DNA of 64,000 bases from Halorubrum sp. GN11_10-6_MGM (lineage in GTDB: Archaea > Halobacteriota > Halobacteria > Halobacteriales > Haloferacaceae). Under the pieces are notes generated by a model. It did no database searches. It saw only the letters and a program-made list of their open reading frames with translations, and was not told where the DNA came from. Positions 24,047-32,970 of the stretch are shown here, one piece after another (position 1 is the stretch's first letter; each line of letters starts with the position of its first letter). The stretch lies in contig NZ_SGUC01000004.1 of the NCBI RefSeq assembly GCF_005435165.1, forward strand, positions 1 through 64,000. Direction: 5' to 3'. A program made the position numbers and the translations under genes.

Positions 24047-24493
24047 TCACCGACCGCCCGACGACGGCGAGGTGGGTGCGCGAACCGCGGCGGTCCCCGC
24101 CCCGACGAGGGCCCCGAGGCCGTTGACCGCCGCGTCGGTCCACGCGAACGACCGCCAGGGGACCGGAGCCTGAACGAGTTCGACGCCGAATCCGAGGCCG
24201 GTCGCGACCGCGACACCGACGGCCGCCGCGGCCACCCGACCGCGGTGTCCGTGTCGGACCGCTCTCGTCACGAGCACGGCGAGCCCCGTGTACCCGACGA
24301 GGTGAAACGCCGTCGTGACCCCGACCCACGCCGGGAGGACACCGCTCGGGCGTCCGCTCGCGGACGCTGCGTCCGGTACCGGGACGAGAGACGCGGCGAC
24401 GAGGACCGCCGCGAACGCGACGGCGAGACGGCGCTGATCGCGGCCGCTCGCTCCGCGCCGCGCTCCCTGCTCGTCGTCCGGTGCGGTCCCCAT
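24047..24493 (-). CDS. VanZ-like membrane protein
   Basis: A 148-residue protein with a signal-like first helix (residues 20-40) and three more segments. The family marks of VanZ are visible: an HLVGYTGLAVLV segment and the C-terminal GVELVQAPVPWRSFAWTDAAVNGLGAL, which matches the E-x-x-Q...R...D...N...G pattern. VanZ gives low-level teicoplanin resistance in enterococci, but the archaeal members have no known role and haloarchaea lack the peptidoglycan target, so another envelope function is likely. ATG at 24493. It is divergent from the aldehyde oxidoreductase gene. Confidence 0.82.
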   Translation of the reverse strand: MGTAPDDEQGARRGASGRDQRRLAVAFAAVLVAASLVPVPDAASASGRPSGVLPAWVGVTTAFHLVGYTGLAVLVTRAVRHGHRGRVAAAAVGVAVATGLGFGVELVQAPVPWRSFAWTDAAVNGLGALVGAGTAAVRAPTSPSSGGR

Positions 24494-24696
24494 TGCGACC
24501 CGACCGTCGGTCCCCTTCCGAGTTAACTCCCCGTTTCGACGCGTTCGCCCGGACTCTCCGTCCGAACCGCAGGACTGGAGGGTCCTGCCCGAACGGCGCC
24601 CGAACCGCGGTCCCGACCGGATGGTAATTGGTTCCGGTTACAACGCCGAATCAACACCTAACACGGTGTGGCCCCAATATAATGATAGAGCATTAC

Positions 24697-26628
24697 ATGA
24701 CTGAAATGGGCGGCTACAGAGACCGTGTGGCACAGGTCGATCTGACCGGCGGCGAGGTCAGCTACCGCGGGATCGACGACGACGACGCGAAGAAGTACAT
24801 CGGCGCGCGCGGGCTCGGCGTCAAGTACGTCTTCGACAAGGGGCCCGACGTGGACCCGCTGGGACCGGAGAACCGACTGGCGTTCATGACCGGCCCGCTC
24901 ACGGGCACCCAGACCGTGATGAGCGGCCGGATCGCGCTGGTGACGAAGTCCCCGCTGACGGGGACGGTCACCGACTCGCACCACGGCGGCTGGTCCGGCG
25001 CCCGGCTCAAGTGGGCCGGCCTCGACGGGATCCTGCTCGACGGCGCGAGCGACGAGCCGGTGTACCTGTTCGTCGAGGACGGCGACGTGGAGGTACGCGA
25101 CGCCTCCCACCTCTGGGGGCAGGGCGTCCACGACACGATCGACCAACTCGGCGAGGAGGTCGAGGGCAAGGTCGGTCGCGACGTCTCCGTGATGGCGATC
25201 GGACAGGGCGGCGAGAACGAGGTGCGCTACGGCTGCGTCATCAACGAGGACGACCGCGCCTCGGGCCGCGGCGGCACCGGCGCCGTGATGGGCTCGAAGA
25301 ACGTGAAGGCGGTCGTCGTGAAGTCGGGCACGGACATGCCGAAACCGTCCGACCCCGAGACGTTCCAGGAGGGGTACCAGCAGGCGATGGAGGTTATCCG
25401 CGAGTCCGACGTCACCGCGCCCAACGAGGGCGGGCTCTCGATGTACGGGACGAACGTCCTGATGAACGCGACCGAGGAGATGGACGGGCTCCCGTCGAAG
25501 AACGCGAAGTACACCTCGACGGAGGCGTACCACGACGCCGAGGGCGTCGACATCGAGGCGGAGCGCGTCTCCGGCGAGAACGTCCGCGAGAACATCCTCG
25601 TGGACGAGCCGACCTGTCACTCCTGTCCGGTGGCGTGTAAGAAGGAAGTTGAGGTCAACGTCACCCACAAGGGGCAGGACATGAACGTCCGCACGGAGTC
25701 GTACGAGTACGAGTCCGCGTGGGCGCTCGGTCCGAACTCGGGGCACTCCGACCGCGACGAGATCGCCCTGATGCTCCAGCGCTGTAACGACCTCGGCATC
25801 GACACCATCGAGTCGGGCAACATGATGGCGATGGCGATGGAGATGAGCGAGGAGGGCAAACTGGAGGGTGTCGGCCACCTCGACTGGGGCGACTCCGAGA
25901 CGATGATCGACCTCCTCGACGAGATCGGTCACCGCTCGTCGGATCTGGGCGACCTCCTCGCGGAGGGTCCCGAGCGCGTCGCCGACGCGAAGGACGCGCA
26001 CGGCAACAAACTCTCGGTGAAGGGCCAGACGATGGCCGCCTACGACCCGCGCTGTATGAAGGGCATGGGGATCGCGTACGCGACCTCCAACCGCGGCGCC
26101 TGCCACCTGCGCGGCTACACGCCGGCCGCCGAGATCCTCGGGATCCCGGAGAAGGTCGACCCGTACGAGTGGGAGGGCAAAGGCGAACTCACCGCCACCT
26201 TCCAGGACCTCCACGCGGTGTCGGACTCGTTCGACATCTGTAAGTTCAGCGCGTTCGCGGAGGGGATCGAGGAGTACGTGCTCCAGTACAACGGCGTGAC
26301 CGGTCGCGACGTCAGCGAGGACGAGCTGTTCGAGGCCGGCGAGCGCGTCTACAACCTCGAACGCTACTACAACAACCTCGCCGGCTTCGACGGCGCGGAC
26401 GACACGCTGCCGAACCGCTTTGTCGAGGGGCACCCGGACGCCATCCCCGGCACGGGCGCCAGCGAGGGCGAACTCGTCGAGCTCGACCAGCTGAAGGCCG
26501 AGTACTACGAGACCCGCGACTGGGTCGACGGCGTCGTCCCCGACGAGAAGCTGGAGGCGCTCGGCATCGACATCGGCCCCGGCACCGGCGTCTCCGCCGG
26601 CGACTCCGCGGCCCCGGCCGACGACTGA
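24697..26628 (+). CDS. Aldehyde ferredoxin oxidoreductase family protein
   Basis: A 643-residue tungsten/molybdo-bispterin enzyme that oxidises aldehydes to acids with ferredoxin as acceptor. The N-terminal domain has GARGLGVKYVFDKG and SGRIALVTKSPLTG, the cluster ligands are CHSCPVAC near residue 310 with a fourth Cys in DICKFSAF, and ASGRGGTGAVMGSKN is the pterin-binding region. Start uncertain: ATG at 24697 (MTEMGGYRDRV) matches relatives, while ATG at 24682 adds MIEHY. An AATATAATG block sits just before. The aldehyde is unknown. It stands alone between unlinked genes. Confidence 0.93.
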   Translation: MTEMGGYRDRVAQVDLTGGEVSYRGIDDDDAKKYIGARGLGVKYVFDKGPDVDPLGPENRLAFMTGPLTGTQTVMSGRIALVTKSPLTGTVTDSHHGGWSGARLKWAGLDGILLDGASDEPVYLFVEDGDVEVRDASHLWGQGVHDTIDQLGEEVEGKVGRDVSVMAIGQGGENEVRYGCVINEDDRASGRGGTGAVMGSKNVKAVVVKSGTDMPKPSDPETFQEGYQQAMEVIRESDVTAPNEGGLSMYGTNVLMNATEEMDGLPSKNAKYTSTEAYHDAEGVDIEAERVSGENVRENILVDEPTCHSCPVACKKEVEVNVTHKGQDMNVRTESYEYESAWALGPNSGHSDRDEIALMLQRCNDLGIDTIESGNMMAMAMEMSEEGKLEGVGHLDWGDSETMIDLLDEIGHRSSDLGDLLAEGPERVADAKDAHGNKLSVKGQTMAAYDPRCMKGMGIAYATSNRGACHLRGYTPAAEILGIPEKVDPYEWEGKGELTATFQDLHAVSDSFDICKFSAFAEGIEEYVLQYNGVTGRDVSEDELFEAGERVYNLERYYNNLAGFDGADDTLPNRFVEGHPDAIPGTGASEGELVELDQLKAEYYETRDWVDGVVPDEKLEALGIDIGPGTGVSAGDSAAPADD

Positions 26629-26689
26629 GCGCGACCGCCGCCGACGGCTCCCGTTTATTTTTAACTGTCCCGCGCCGGTAGCGTCGCCC

Positions 26690-27022
26690 ATGGCGCATGA
26701 CCCGCTTTCGCCGTCCGAAGCCCTCCGCACGCGCGCCGGCACGGTTCTGGGTACCCTGAGCCTGTTCGTGCTCGTCTACTCCCTGCTGATCGTGGGGCAG
26801 ATCCTGCTCGGCGTCGTCGTCGTCACGCTGCTCTCGGTCGGCCCGTACGTCTCGTACCGGCTGTTCGCCGCGCTCGACTCGCTCGCCGACGCCGCTCAGC
26901 GGATCGCCGACGCCCGCGAGCGCGAGTCAGGCGACCGCTCGCGGTTCGACCCTCCCGTCGACCGCGGCGCTCCCGACACCAGTGAGCGCCCCTCGGAGCG
27001 CGAAACCGAGCGCGAGCGCTGA
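26690..27022 (+). CDS. Hypothetical membrane protein with charged C-tail
   Basis: A 110-residue protein with a hydrophobic pair at about residues 20-60 (LSLFVLVYSLLIVGQILLGV) followed by a helical charged stretch (LDSLADAAQRIADARERE) and a disordered Arg/Glu/Ser tail. I do not recognise the family. It may be a membrane-anchored coiled-coil protein. TTTATTTTTAAC lies about 33 bases before the ATG and is a good TATA candidate. It stands 61 bases after the oxidoreductase and probably has its own promoter. Confidence 0.7.
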   Translation: MAHDPLSPSEALRTRAGTVLGTLSLFVLVYSLLIVGQILLGVVVVTLLSVGPYVSYRLFAALDSLADAAQRIADARERESGDRSRFDPPVDRGAPDTSERPSERETERER

Positions 27023-27116
27023 ATGGTCGGTCCGTCGCCCTCGGTACGGTCGCCCCGACTCGTCGACGCCGCGCCCGGAGCGACGATTTATGCCTCCTCG
27101 CGGCGACCGGAAGGGC

Positions 27117-27485
27117 ATGAACTGGCGACTCGTCGCGACCGTGGGCGTCGGCGTGACCGCGTTCCTCCTCGTCGCCGCCGCGGTCACCGAACTGCTCGCG
27201 GCGAGGATCGCGTTCTCCGCGCTCGTCGGGCTCCCGGTCGGCCTCCTCGTCGCCGCCGCGGCGGCGGCCGCGACGTGGCTCCGTCTCTGGGACAGTCCGC
27301 GCGCTCGCCCCGTCCTGCTCGGCGCCGCCGCGCTCGGTTACGCGCTCGTGGTCGTCGCGGCCGCGTCGTATTCGGTCCCGCCGGTCCGCGGGGTCGTGAG
27401 CGTCGAGCGCGCGCTCGCCGGGTCCCTCCTGGTCGGTGTCGTCGTCTTCGCGCTCGCGCGGCGGTATCCGGACCGGATCGACTGA
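27117..27485 (+). CDS. Hypothetical four-helix membrane protein
   Basis: A 122-residue hydrophobic protein with segments at about residues 5-25, 30-55, 65-85 and 95-115, connected by short Arg-containing loops (LRLWDSPRARPVLLG). I recognise no family. ATG at 27117 (MNWRLVATVGVG) was chosen because TTTATGCC, ending in the other possible ATG at 27090, looks like the TATA box of a leaderless gene. It is convergent with azlD (36-base gap). Confidence 0.68.
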   Translation: MNWRLVATVGVGVTAFLLVAAAVTELLAARIAFSALVGLPVGLLVAAAAAAATWLRLWDSPRARPVLLGAAALGYALVVVAAASYSVPPVRGVVSVERALAGSLLVGVVVFALARRYPDRID

Positions 27486-27521
27486 CGCGAGGCCGCCTAG
27501 CGGGGGAGCGTCGCGGCCGTC

Positions 27522-27878
27522 TCACGCGAACACGACGAACCGGAAGAGCCACAGCGTGGCCATCCCGGTCGCGATCGTCGCGAACACGTTCTCGGTCCGC
27601 CACGCGACCGCGCCGGCGACGGCGCCCGCGATCAGTCGCTCGTCGAGGAGAGTGGCGGCGACGGACGGGCGCAGCGTCACCAGGTCGGGGAGGACGAGCG
27701 CCGCGAGGACCGCCGGCGGGACGTACCGCAGCGGGCGCTGGACGCGCGTCGGGACCCCGTCGATCCGGCCGAACAGGTGGATGAAGGAGAGCCGGATCCC
27801 GTAGGTGACGACGCCGATGACGACGATGGCGACCCACGCGCGCGGCGAGGCGACGACCCCCGCGAGCGCGTCGGTCAC
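27522..27878 (-). CDS. azlD: AzlD family branched-chain amino acid exporter subunit
   Basis: A 118-residue protein of four hydrophobic segments with the AzlD marks YGIRLSFIHLFGRI, RYVPPAVLAALVLPDL and the C-terminal ATIATGMATLWLFRF. Together with AzlC it forms an exporter of branched-chain amino acids and analogues (BrnFE in Corynebacterium). The GTG start at 27878 overlaps the azlC stop as GTGA, which decides this start against longer in-frame possibilities. Substrate in haloarchaea is not proven. Confidence 0.9.
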   Translation of the reverse strand: MTDALAGVVASPRAWVAIVVIGVVTYGIRLSFIHLFGRIDGVPTRVQRPLRYVPPAVLAALVLPDLVTLRPSVAATLLDERLIAGAVAGAVAWRTENVFATIATGMATLWLFRFVVFA

Positions 27879-28564
27879 GACGCCGTCACCTCCGTCACGA
27901 GGCCCGCCGCGATACCGCACAGCGCGCCGACGAGCAGCCCGAGGTTAAGCGGGAGCCCGGCCGCGACGACCGCGACCGCGCCGCCGGCGACGCCCGCGAC
28001 CGTGGTCGGTCGGTCCTTCATCGCGGGCACGAGGAGCGCGAGGAACACGAGCGGCACCGCGAAGGTGAGCCCCCACGCGTCGGGGACGCCGGCGCCGAGG
28101 ACGACGCCCGCGACCGTGCCGATCTGCCAGACGATCCACAGCGAGGCGGCCGCGCCGAGGTAGTAGCGCCACCGGCTGCGGTCGGGGTTCTCGTCGAACT
28201 CGGCGACCGAGAGCGCGTACGCCTGATCGGTGAGGAGGTACGCGAGCCCGGCGCGGAGCCGCCGCCCGTAGTCGGCGAAGTGCGGCGCGATGGAGGCCGA
28301 GTACATCAGCATCCGGAGGTTGATGACGACGGCCGTGCCGACGACGACCGCGAGCGGCGCGTTCTCGCCGAGCAGCTCCAGCGCCGCCAGCTGGGAGGCG
28401 CCCGCGAACACGATCACGGACATCCCGACCGCCTCGGCGAGTCCGAGCCCGGCGTCGACCGCGGCGATCCCCGCGACGAGCGCGAACGGCGCGATCCCCA
28501 ACATTAGCGGCGAGACGTCTCGGACGCCCGCCAGCAGGTCCTCGTCGAAGACGGTGTCTGGCAC
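27875..28564 (-). CDS. azlC: AzlC family branched-chain amino acid exporter subunit
   Basis: A 229-residue large subunit of the AzlCD exporter. Conserved parts are SPLMLGIAPFALVAGIAAVD, FAGASQLAALELLG, NLRMLMYSASIAPH and LLTDQAYALSVAEF, in the usual family order, with seven or so hydrophobic segments. The start is GTG at 28564 (PDTVFDEDLLAGVRDVSP), three bases past the trmJ stop codon. The azlCD pair probably follows trmJ and the zinc-site protein on one transcript, although the functions are unrelated. Confidence 0.92.
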   Translation of the reverse strand: MPDTVFDEDLLAGVRDVSPLMLGIAPFALVAGIAAVDAGLGLAEAVGMSVIVFAGASQLAALELLGENAPLAVVVGTAVVINLRMLMYSASIAPHFADYGRRLRAGLAYLLTDQAYALSVAEFDENPDRSRWRYYLGAAASLWIVWQIGTVAGVVLGAGVPDAWGLTFAVPLVFLALLVPAMKDRPTTVAGVAGGAVAVVAAGLPLNLGLLVGALCGIAAGLVTEVTAS

Positions 28565-28566
28565 GG

Positions 28567-29406
28567 CTACCCGTCCCGCGGATACGGGTGTTCGTCGTAC
28601 TTCGCCGCGAGGTGGTCGGCGTGTTCCAGCTTGGTGTTCGCCTTCCGGAAGGTGCCGAGCAGGGTGTGTATCTCGCGCTCCGTCGGATGCGCGCGGCCGA
28701 GCAGTCGGCGCATCAGCAGCGCGTTCTTCTCGCGGACGTGATCGCGCTGGCCGGTCGCCGCGAGGAAGTCGCCGAAGAACTCGTGGAAGCGCTCGATGTC
28801 GGCCTCGGGGGCGCGCGTGACCTCCGTGTCGGGCAGCTGCGTCTCGTCGACCGTGAGCTCGCGGAGCTCGTAGAGGAGGACGGTGGCGGCCTGCCCGAGG
28901 TTCAACACGGGGTAGTCGTCGTCGGCCGGGATCGAACACACCTCGTCGAGCCGCGAGAGCTCCTCGTTGTTGAGCCCGCGCCCCTCGCGGCCGAAGACGA
29001 TCGCGGTGGGCGCGTCGACCGACTTCAGCGACTCGCGCAGTTCGGCGGGCGTCTTGAACGGGAACCGCTCGTGGCTGCGGTCGTCCTCGCCGGTGATCGC
29101 CGTGGTGCCGACGGTGTGGTAGTTCGCGACGACCTCGTCGAAGGTGACCTCGTCGGCGTTCGGGAGCACGTCCTCGCGGGCGTGGCCGGCGAAGCCGTAC
29201 GCCTCGCCGTCCTCCGACAGCTCCGGCGGGTTCACGAGCTTGAGGTCCGTGAGGCCGAAGTTCTTCATCGCTCGCGCGATGGTGCCGACGTTGCCCGGCG
29301 TCTCCGGCTCGACGACGACGACCACGGGCTTCCGCCGATCCGCGTCGCCCTCGACGCGCTTCGAGCCGTCGGCGTCGGCTCCATCGGCCGGTCTCTCGCC
29401 GCTCAT
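28567..29406 (-). CDS. trmJ: tRNA 2'-O-ribose methyltransferase, TrmJ type
   Basis: A 279-residue SPOUT-class methyltransferase. The knotted domain (residues 25-185) shows [44 protein letters not shown] and [15 protein letters not shown], the three TrmH/TrmJ motifs that bind SAM. The C-terminal 90 residues ([16 protein letters not shown] ... [19 protein letters not shown]) are the TrmJ-specific helical tail. Archaeal TrmJ methylates C32 in the tRNA anticodon loop. ATG at 29406 overlaps the upstream stop by 4 bases. An acidic N-terminal extension of about 25 residues is present. Confidence 0.92.
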   Translation of the reverse strand: MSGERPADGADADGSKRVEGDADRRKPVVVVVEPETPGNVGTIARAMKNFGLTDLKLVNPPELSEDGEAYGFAGHAREDVLPNADEVTFDEVVANYHTVGTTAITGEDDRSHERFPFKTPAELRESLKSVDAPTAIVFGREGRGLNNEELSRLDEVCSIPADDDYPVLNLGQAATVLLYELRELTVDETQLPDTEVTRAPEADIERFHEFFGDFLAATGQRDHVREKNALLMRRLLGRAHPTEREIHTLLGTFRKANTKLEHADHLAAKYDEHPYPRDG

Positions 29407-29996
29407 CGGTCGGTGGGGTAGTCGGTCGAGAGGTCGAGATCGGAGTCGGCGAGCTCCTCGTCGGTCACCGCCTCGTCCTCGTCGCGCTTCTCTCCACCGG
29501 CGAGTTCGAGGATATCGATGCGATCGCCCTCGAACCCCTCTTCGAGCCGTTCTTGAACCTCCTGCTGATCCGGGAGATCGGGGAGCCCGTCGGGGTCCTC
29601 CTCGACGTGCTCGACGGAGCCGTACCCCTCGGAGGCCTCGTTGCCCGCGGCGACCCACTCGTGGAAGCGGTCGGCGAACTCGACGGACCCCTTGTGCTCG
29701 CTGCCGCCTTCCTCGCGGAACCAGTAGAGCAGTTCGGGCTCGTGTTCGGGACAGAGAAGCACCTCTCCGTCCGGCTCTCCGTACACGATCTCCGCCTCGC
29801 GACAGCGGTGGATCTCCTCCTCGCCGTAGTCGAGGTAACAGACGTCGCAGGGCTCCTCGACGAGGCCGACGAGCCGCAGGAGCCGCTCCCGCGGATCTTC
29901 CGGGATCTCGTCGAGGGGCTTCAGCTCCTCGTCGTCGGTGAATATCTCGTCCTCCTCGAAGCGCCACCCGCGGAGGCCGATGCTCACTTTCGCCAT
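29403..29996 (-). CDS. Conserved haloarchaeal protein with Cys-rich (probable zinc) site
   Basis: A 197-residue acidic protein. The N-terminus [19 protein letters not shown] is followed by [10 protein letters not shown], an HRC and LLCPEHE, together likely one zinc site (residues about 49-82). The C-terminal half is low-complexity acidic. I do not know a named function. The 4-base ATGA overlap with trmJ implies coupled translation, and co-occurrence with an RNA methyltransferase hints at RNA work, which is inference. Confidence 0.78.
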   Translation of the reverse strand: MAKVSIGLRGWRFEEDEIFTDDEELKPLDEIPEDPRERLLRLVGLVEEPCDVCYLDYGEEEIHRCREAEIVYGEPDGEVLLCPEHEPELLYWFREEGGSEHKGSVEFADRFHEWVAAGNEASEGYGSVEHVEEDPDGLPDLPDQQEVQERLEEGFEGDRIDILELAGGEKRDEDEAVTDEELADSDLDLSTDYPTDR

Positions 29997-30127
29997 GTCG
30001 CACGCTACGCTCCGGCGGCGATAAAAGCGCGTCCTTCCCGGCACGAGAGCGGGCGTTCCGCCGATCGCCGCTTGCCGTCCGGCCGTCGACGCGGCCGTTT
30101 ATCACGCCGGGGCCCCTCCCGGCCGTC

Positions 30128-30709
30128 ATGGACCGACGGCGACTCCTCGGGCTGACCGCGGCCGCGGCCGCCGGCGTCTCCGCGGGCTGTCTCGGGGACG
30201 GCGACGCGGCGGATGACGGCGACGCGGGCGACGCTGACTCCGGCGACGCCGATAGGTCGGGAAACGGCGGAGCGGACGGAGACGCAGCGTCCGCGTGGCC
30301 CAGCGAACCGTACGCGGACTACGAGACGACGACCGTGACCGTCTCGGGACCCGACGGAGAGAGTCGGGGGACCGTGACCGCCGCGATCGCCGACGACCGC
30401 GACAAGCGCTTCCTCGGCCTCAGCGACGCCGAGTCGCTGCCCGAGGACGCCGGGATGCTGTTCGTCTACGACGCGCCCCGAGACTCGCTCACCTACGTGA
30501 TGCGTCGGATGAGCTTCGGCATCGACATCGTCTACGTCGACGGGGATCGGGAGGTGGTCCGGATCCACAACGCGCCCGAGCCGGGACCGAACGAGGACGG
30601 CGAGGAACAGCGGTACCCCGGATCGGGTCAGTACGTGCTAGAAGTTCCCTTCGAGTGGACCGACCGCCACGGCGTCGAGGTCGGCGACCGACTCGCGTTC
30701 GATTTGTGA
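30128..30709 (+). CDS. DUF192 Tat-type lipoprotein
   Basis: A 193-residue secreted protein. The N-terminus MDRRRLLGLTAAAAAGVSAG with lipobox SAGC (about residue 21) is a Tat/lipoprotein signal, followed by a 35-residue Asp/Gly/Ala linker. Residues 75-190 are a DUF192 domain (RFLGLSDAESLPEDAGMLF, MRRMSFGIDIVYVD, YVLEVPFEWTDRHGVEVGD). DUF192 is a small beta-barrel fold of unknown function, often on exported proteins. It would sit on the outer face of the membrane. ATG at 30128 is about 30 bases after a TTTATCACG box. Confidence 0.9.
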   Translation: MDRRRLLGLTAAAAAGVSAGCLGDGDAADDGDAGDADSGDADRSGNGGADGDAASAWPSEPYADYETTTVTVSGPDGESRGTVTAAIADDRDKRFLGLSDAESLPEDAGMLFVYDAPRDSLTYVMRRMSFGIDIVYVDGDREVVRIHNAPEPGPNEDGEEQRYPGSGQYVLEVPFEWTDRHGVEVGDRLAFDL

Positions 30710-30787
30710 GCGATCGTCGCCGCCGCACCCCCGGCGAGCGCGTCGGGTACGCGCCCCGTTTATGTCGCTCGCGCCCGTGGTGAGCGT

Positions 30788-32077
30788 ATGCGAAACGTGG
30801 ACGCCGCGGGGCTCGGGATCGGCGACGACCACCCGCCCCGGATCATGGGCGTGCTCAACGTCTCCGAGGAGTCGCCGTACGACCCCAGCGTGTACGACGA
30901 CCCCGGCGAGGCCGCCGCGTACGTCGACGAGGAACTGATCGGCGAGGGCGCCGACATCGTCGACGTCGGCCTCGAATCGGCGAACAAGGACCTCGACGTG
31001 CTCTCGGCCGAACAGGAGTTAGAGCGGCTCGACACCGCGATAGAGACGCTCGAATCGACCTCCGGGGACGCCGTCTGGTCGATCGAGACGCGCTACCACG
31101 AGGTCGCCGACGAGGCGCTCTCGCGCGGCTTCGACATGGTCAACGACATCTGCGGCTTCGCCGACCCGGAGATGCCCCGGATCTGCCGCGAACACGACGC
31201 GGCCGTCTCGAAGATGGCCTCGCCGCCGGACTTGGAACGCCCGGGCGCGATCGAGGAGGTCGACGACATCTACAAGGCGCTGTCGATGAACGGCCTCACC
31301 AACAAGACGATACTCGACCCCGCGTTCGGCGGCTGGTCCGAGGCGAAGACCCACGAGGACGACCGCGAGACGTTCCACCGTCTCCGGGAGTTCCGCGGCT
31401 ACGGTCGCCCGCTCCTCGTCTCGATCAACCGCAAGAGCTTCCTCAAGACGATCGCGGGCCGCGACACCGAGGGGGCGCTGCCGGTGTCGCTCGCCGCCAC
31501 GTCGATGGCGGTCGAGCGCGGCGCCCACGTGATACGCACCCACGACGTGGCCGAGACGCGCGACGCCGCCCTGGTCGGCGCCGAGTTCGCCCGCGACCGG
31601 TTCCGCTCGGGCGAGGCCTCCGACGCCGTCGCGGTCGAGGAGCTCGACGTGACGACGGCCCGCGAGGCCGAGCGCCACCTCGACCGGATCGGTGCGGCGA
31701 GTGCGAGGCAGGGGGACCGCGACGTCGCCGACGCCGCGGTCGTCCGCACCTACGAGCTCTCCGGGCTCGACGACGAGGCCGTCGGGGCCCTGCGCGCCGC
31801 GACGGTCGGCGGGGGTGCGGGCGGCGCGACGATCAGCGGAGACGCGAGCGGCGCGGCGTTCGCGCTTGGCGACCCGAACCGAGCCGAGGCCGCGGCGACC
31901 CCTTCGGCGACCGACGGGGGCTCGGAGAACGGTTCCGTCCCCGACGCGCCCGTGGACGACCGCCGCGGGCTCCTGATCGGGACGTCCGCCGGGCTCGACG
32001 CCGTTAGAGAGTCGGTATCCGGGGTTTCGGAGTCGCTCGACGCTGCGCTCGACGGTATCGACCGACACGTGAGTTAA
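30788..32077 (+). CDS. Dihydropteroate synthase family protein with C-terminal extension
   Basis: A 429-residue protein. Residues 15-285 are a DHPS-type TIM barrel: MGVLNVSEESPYDPSV (family NxTPDSF region), ADIVDVGLESAN, FDMVNDICGF, ILDPAFG and LVSINRKSFLKTIAG, which matches the family SRKSF motif. The last 145 residues (from about ATVGGGAGGATISGDASGA) are low-complexity with no folC-like motif. It should join a pterin diphosphate to p-aminobenzoate, or act in a related pterin step. The next gene is mptE, the archaeal enzyme that makes the pterin diphosphate, which supports the role. The Asn/Thr substitutions in the first motif leave room for altered substrate. Confidence 0.82.
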   Translation: MRNVDAAGLGIGDDHPPRIMGVLNVSEESPYDPSVYDDPGEAAAYVDEELIGEGADIVDVGLESANKDLDVLSAEQELERLDTAIETLESTSGDAVWSIETRYHEVADEALSRGFDMVNDICGFADPEMPRICREHDAAVSKMASPPDLERPGAIEEVDDIYKALSMNGLTNKTILDPAFGGWSEAKTHEDDRETFHRLREFRGYGRPLLVSINRKSFLKTIAGRDTEGALPVSLAATSMAVERGAHVIRTHDVAETRDAALVGAEFARDRFRSGEASDAVAVEELDVTTAREAERHLDRIGAASARQGDRDVADAAVVRTYELSGLDDEAVGALRAATVGGGAGGATISGDASGAAFALGDPNRAEAAATPSATDGGSENGSVPDAPVDDRRGLLIGTSAGLDAVRESVSGVSESLDAALDGIDRHVS

Positions 32078-32239
32078 GAGAAAGTTTATGCCCTCGTGTA
32101 GACAACCGATCGACCGGACGCCGGAGGGGCACGCGGGTAGGGGTACTCTGTGCCACTCCGGCCCATACCATATTCCGACCGGCGAGCGGCGGCGCCGTTC
32201 AGCGGTCGCTACCGCCCGCGTCCAGAGCGTGATCCGTCC

Positions 32240-32965
32240 GTGAACTTCGCGACCTTCGAGCCCGCCTACGAGGCGATCCTCGACGACTTCGGCTTCGACC
32301 GCGCGGCCGACGAGCGCGCCCGGGACATCGCGGCGGACCTCGCGACGCCGTTCCCCCTCGACCGCCTCGGCGACTGGCGGGGGAAGACCGTCGCCGTCGC
32401 GGGCGCGGCGCCGTGTCTCGCCGCCGAGGTCGCCCTCGCCCGCGACGCCGACGTCGTCGTCGCCGCGTCCACGGCCGCGGACGTCCTCGCCGACCGGGGC
32501 GTCGCCGTCGACTGTATGGTGACCGACCTCGACAAGAACCCCGAGACGGCGGCCGCGCTCACTCGCGAGGGCGTCCCCGTCGCCGCCCACGCCCACGGCG
32601 ACAACGTCCCCGCGGTCCGCGAGTGGCTCCCGCGCTTCGCCGACGACTGGACGCTGGCGACGACGCAGGCTGCTCCGGTCGGGCCGGTCCGCAACACGGG
32701 CGGGTTCACCGACGGCGACCGCGCGGCCTTCCTCGCCGACCACGTCGGGGCCGGCGAACTCGTCTTCCCGGGCTGGAACTTCGAGGACCCCGCCGTCGAC
32801 CCGATGAAGGCGCGCAAGCTCGACTGGGCCGCCCGGCTGCTGCGCTGGCTGGAACGCCGCCGCGGCGAACGGTTCGCGGTGCTCGACGGGCGGCGCGAAG
32901 ACGCCGACGCGGCGTTACGGGAGGTTCTCGGTGACGCGGTCGAACGCGATCGCTCCGACGGATAG
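32240..32965 (+). CDS. mptE: 6-hydroxymethyl-7,8-dihydropterin pyrophosphokinase MptE
   Basis: A 241-residue DUF115-type protein that diphosphorylates 6-hydroxymethyl-dihydropterin in archaea in place of bacterial FolK. Visible are VAVAGAAPCLAAEVALARD, the metal-binding VTDLDKNPE near residue 90, HAHGDN and LVFPGWNFEDPA. The GTG at 32240 (NFATFEPAYEAILDDFGF) matches the family start; the longer frame upstream is Arg-rich and rejected. It lies 162 bases after the DHPS-like gene, so they may have separate promoters, but both belong to folate synthesis. Confidence 0.9.
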   Translation: MNFATFEPAYEAILDDFGFDRAADERARDIAADLATPFPLDRLGDWRGKTVAVAGAAPCLAAEVALARDADVVVAASTAADVLADRGVAVDCMVTDLDKNPETAAALTREGVPVAAHAHGDNVPAVREWLPRFADDWTLATTQAAPVGPVRNTGGFTDGDRAAFLADHVGAGELVFPGWNFEDPAVDPMKARKLDWAARLLRWLERRRGERFAVLDGRREDADAALREVLGDAVERDRSDG

Positions 32966-32970
32966 CCGCC

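Noticed and set aside
24658-26742. 694-codon antisense frame to the aldehyde oxidoreductase
   Set aside because: A long antisense frame is expected in GC-rich DNA opposite a highly biased gene; it has no family likeness.
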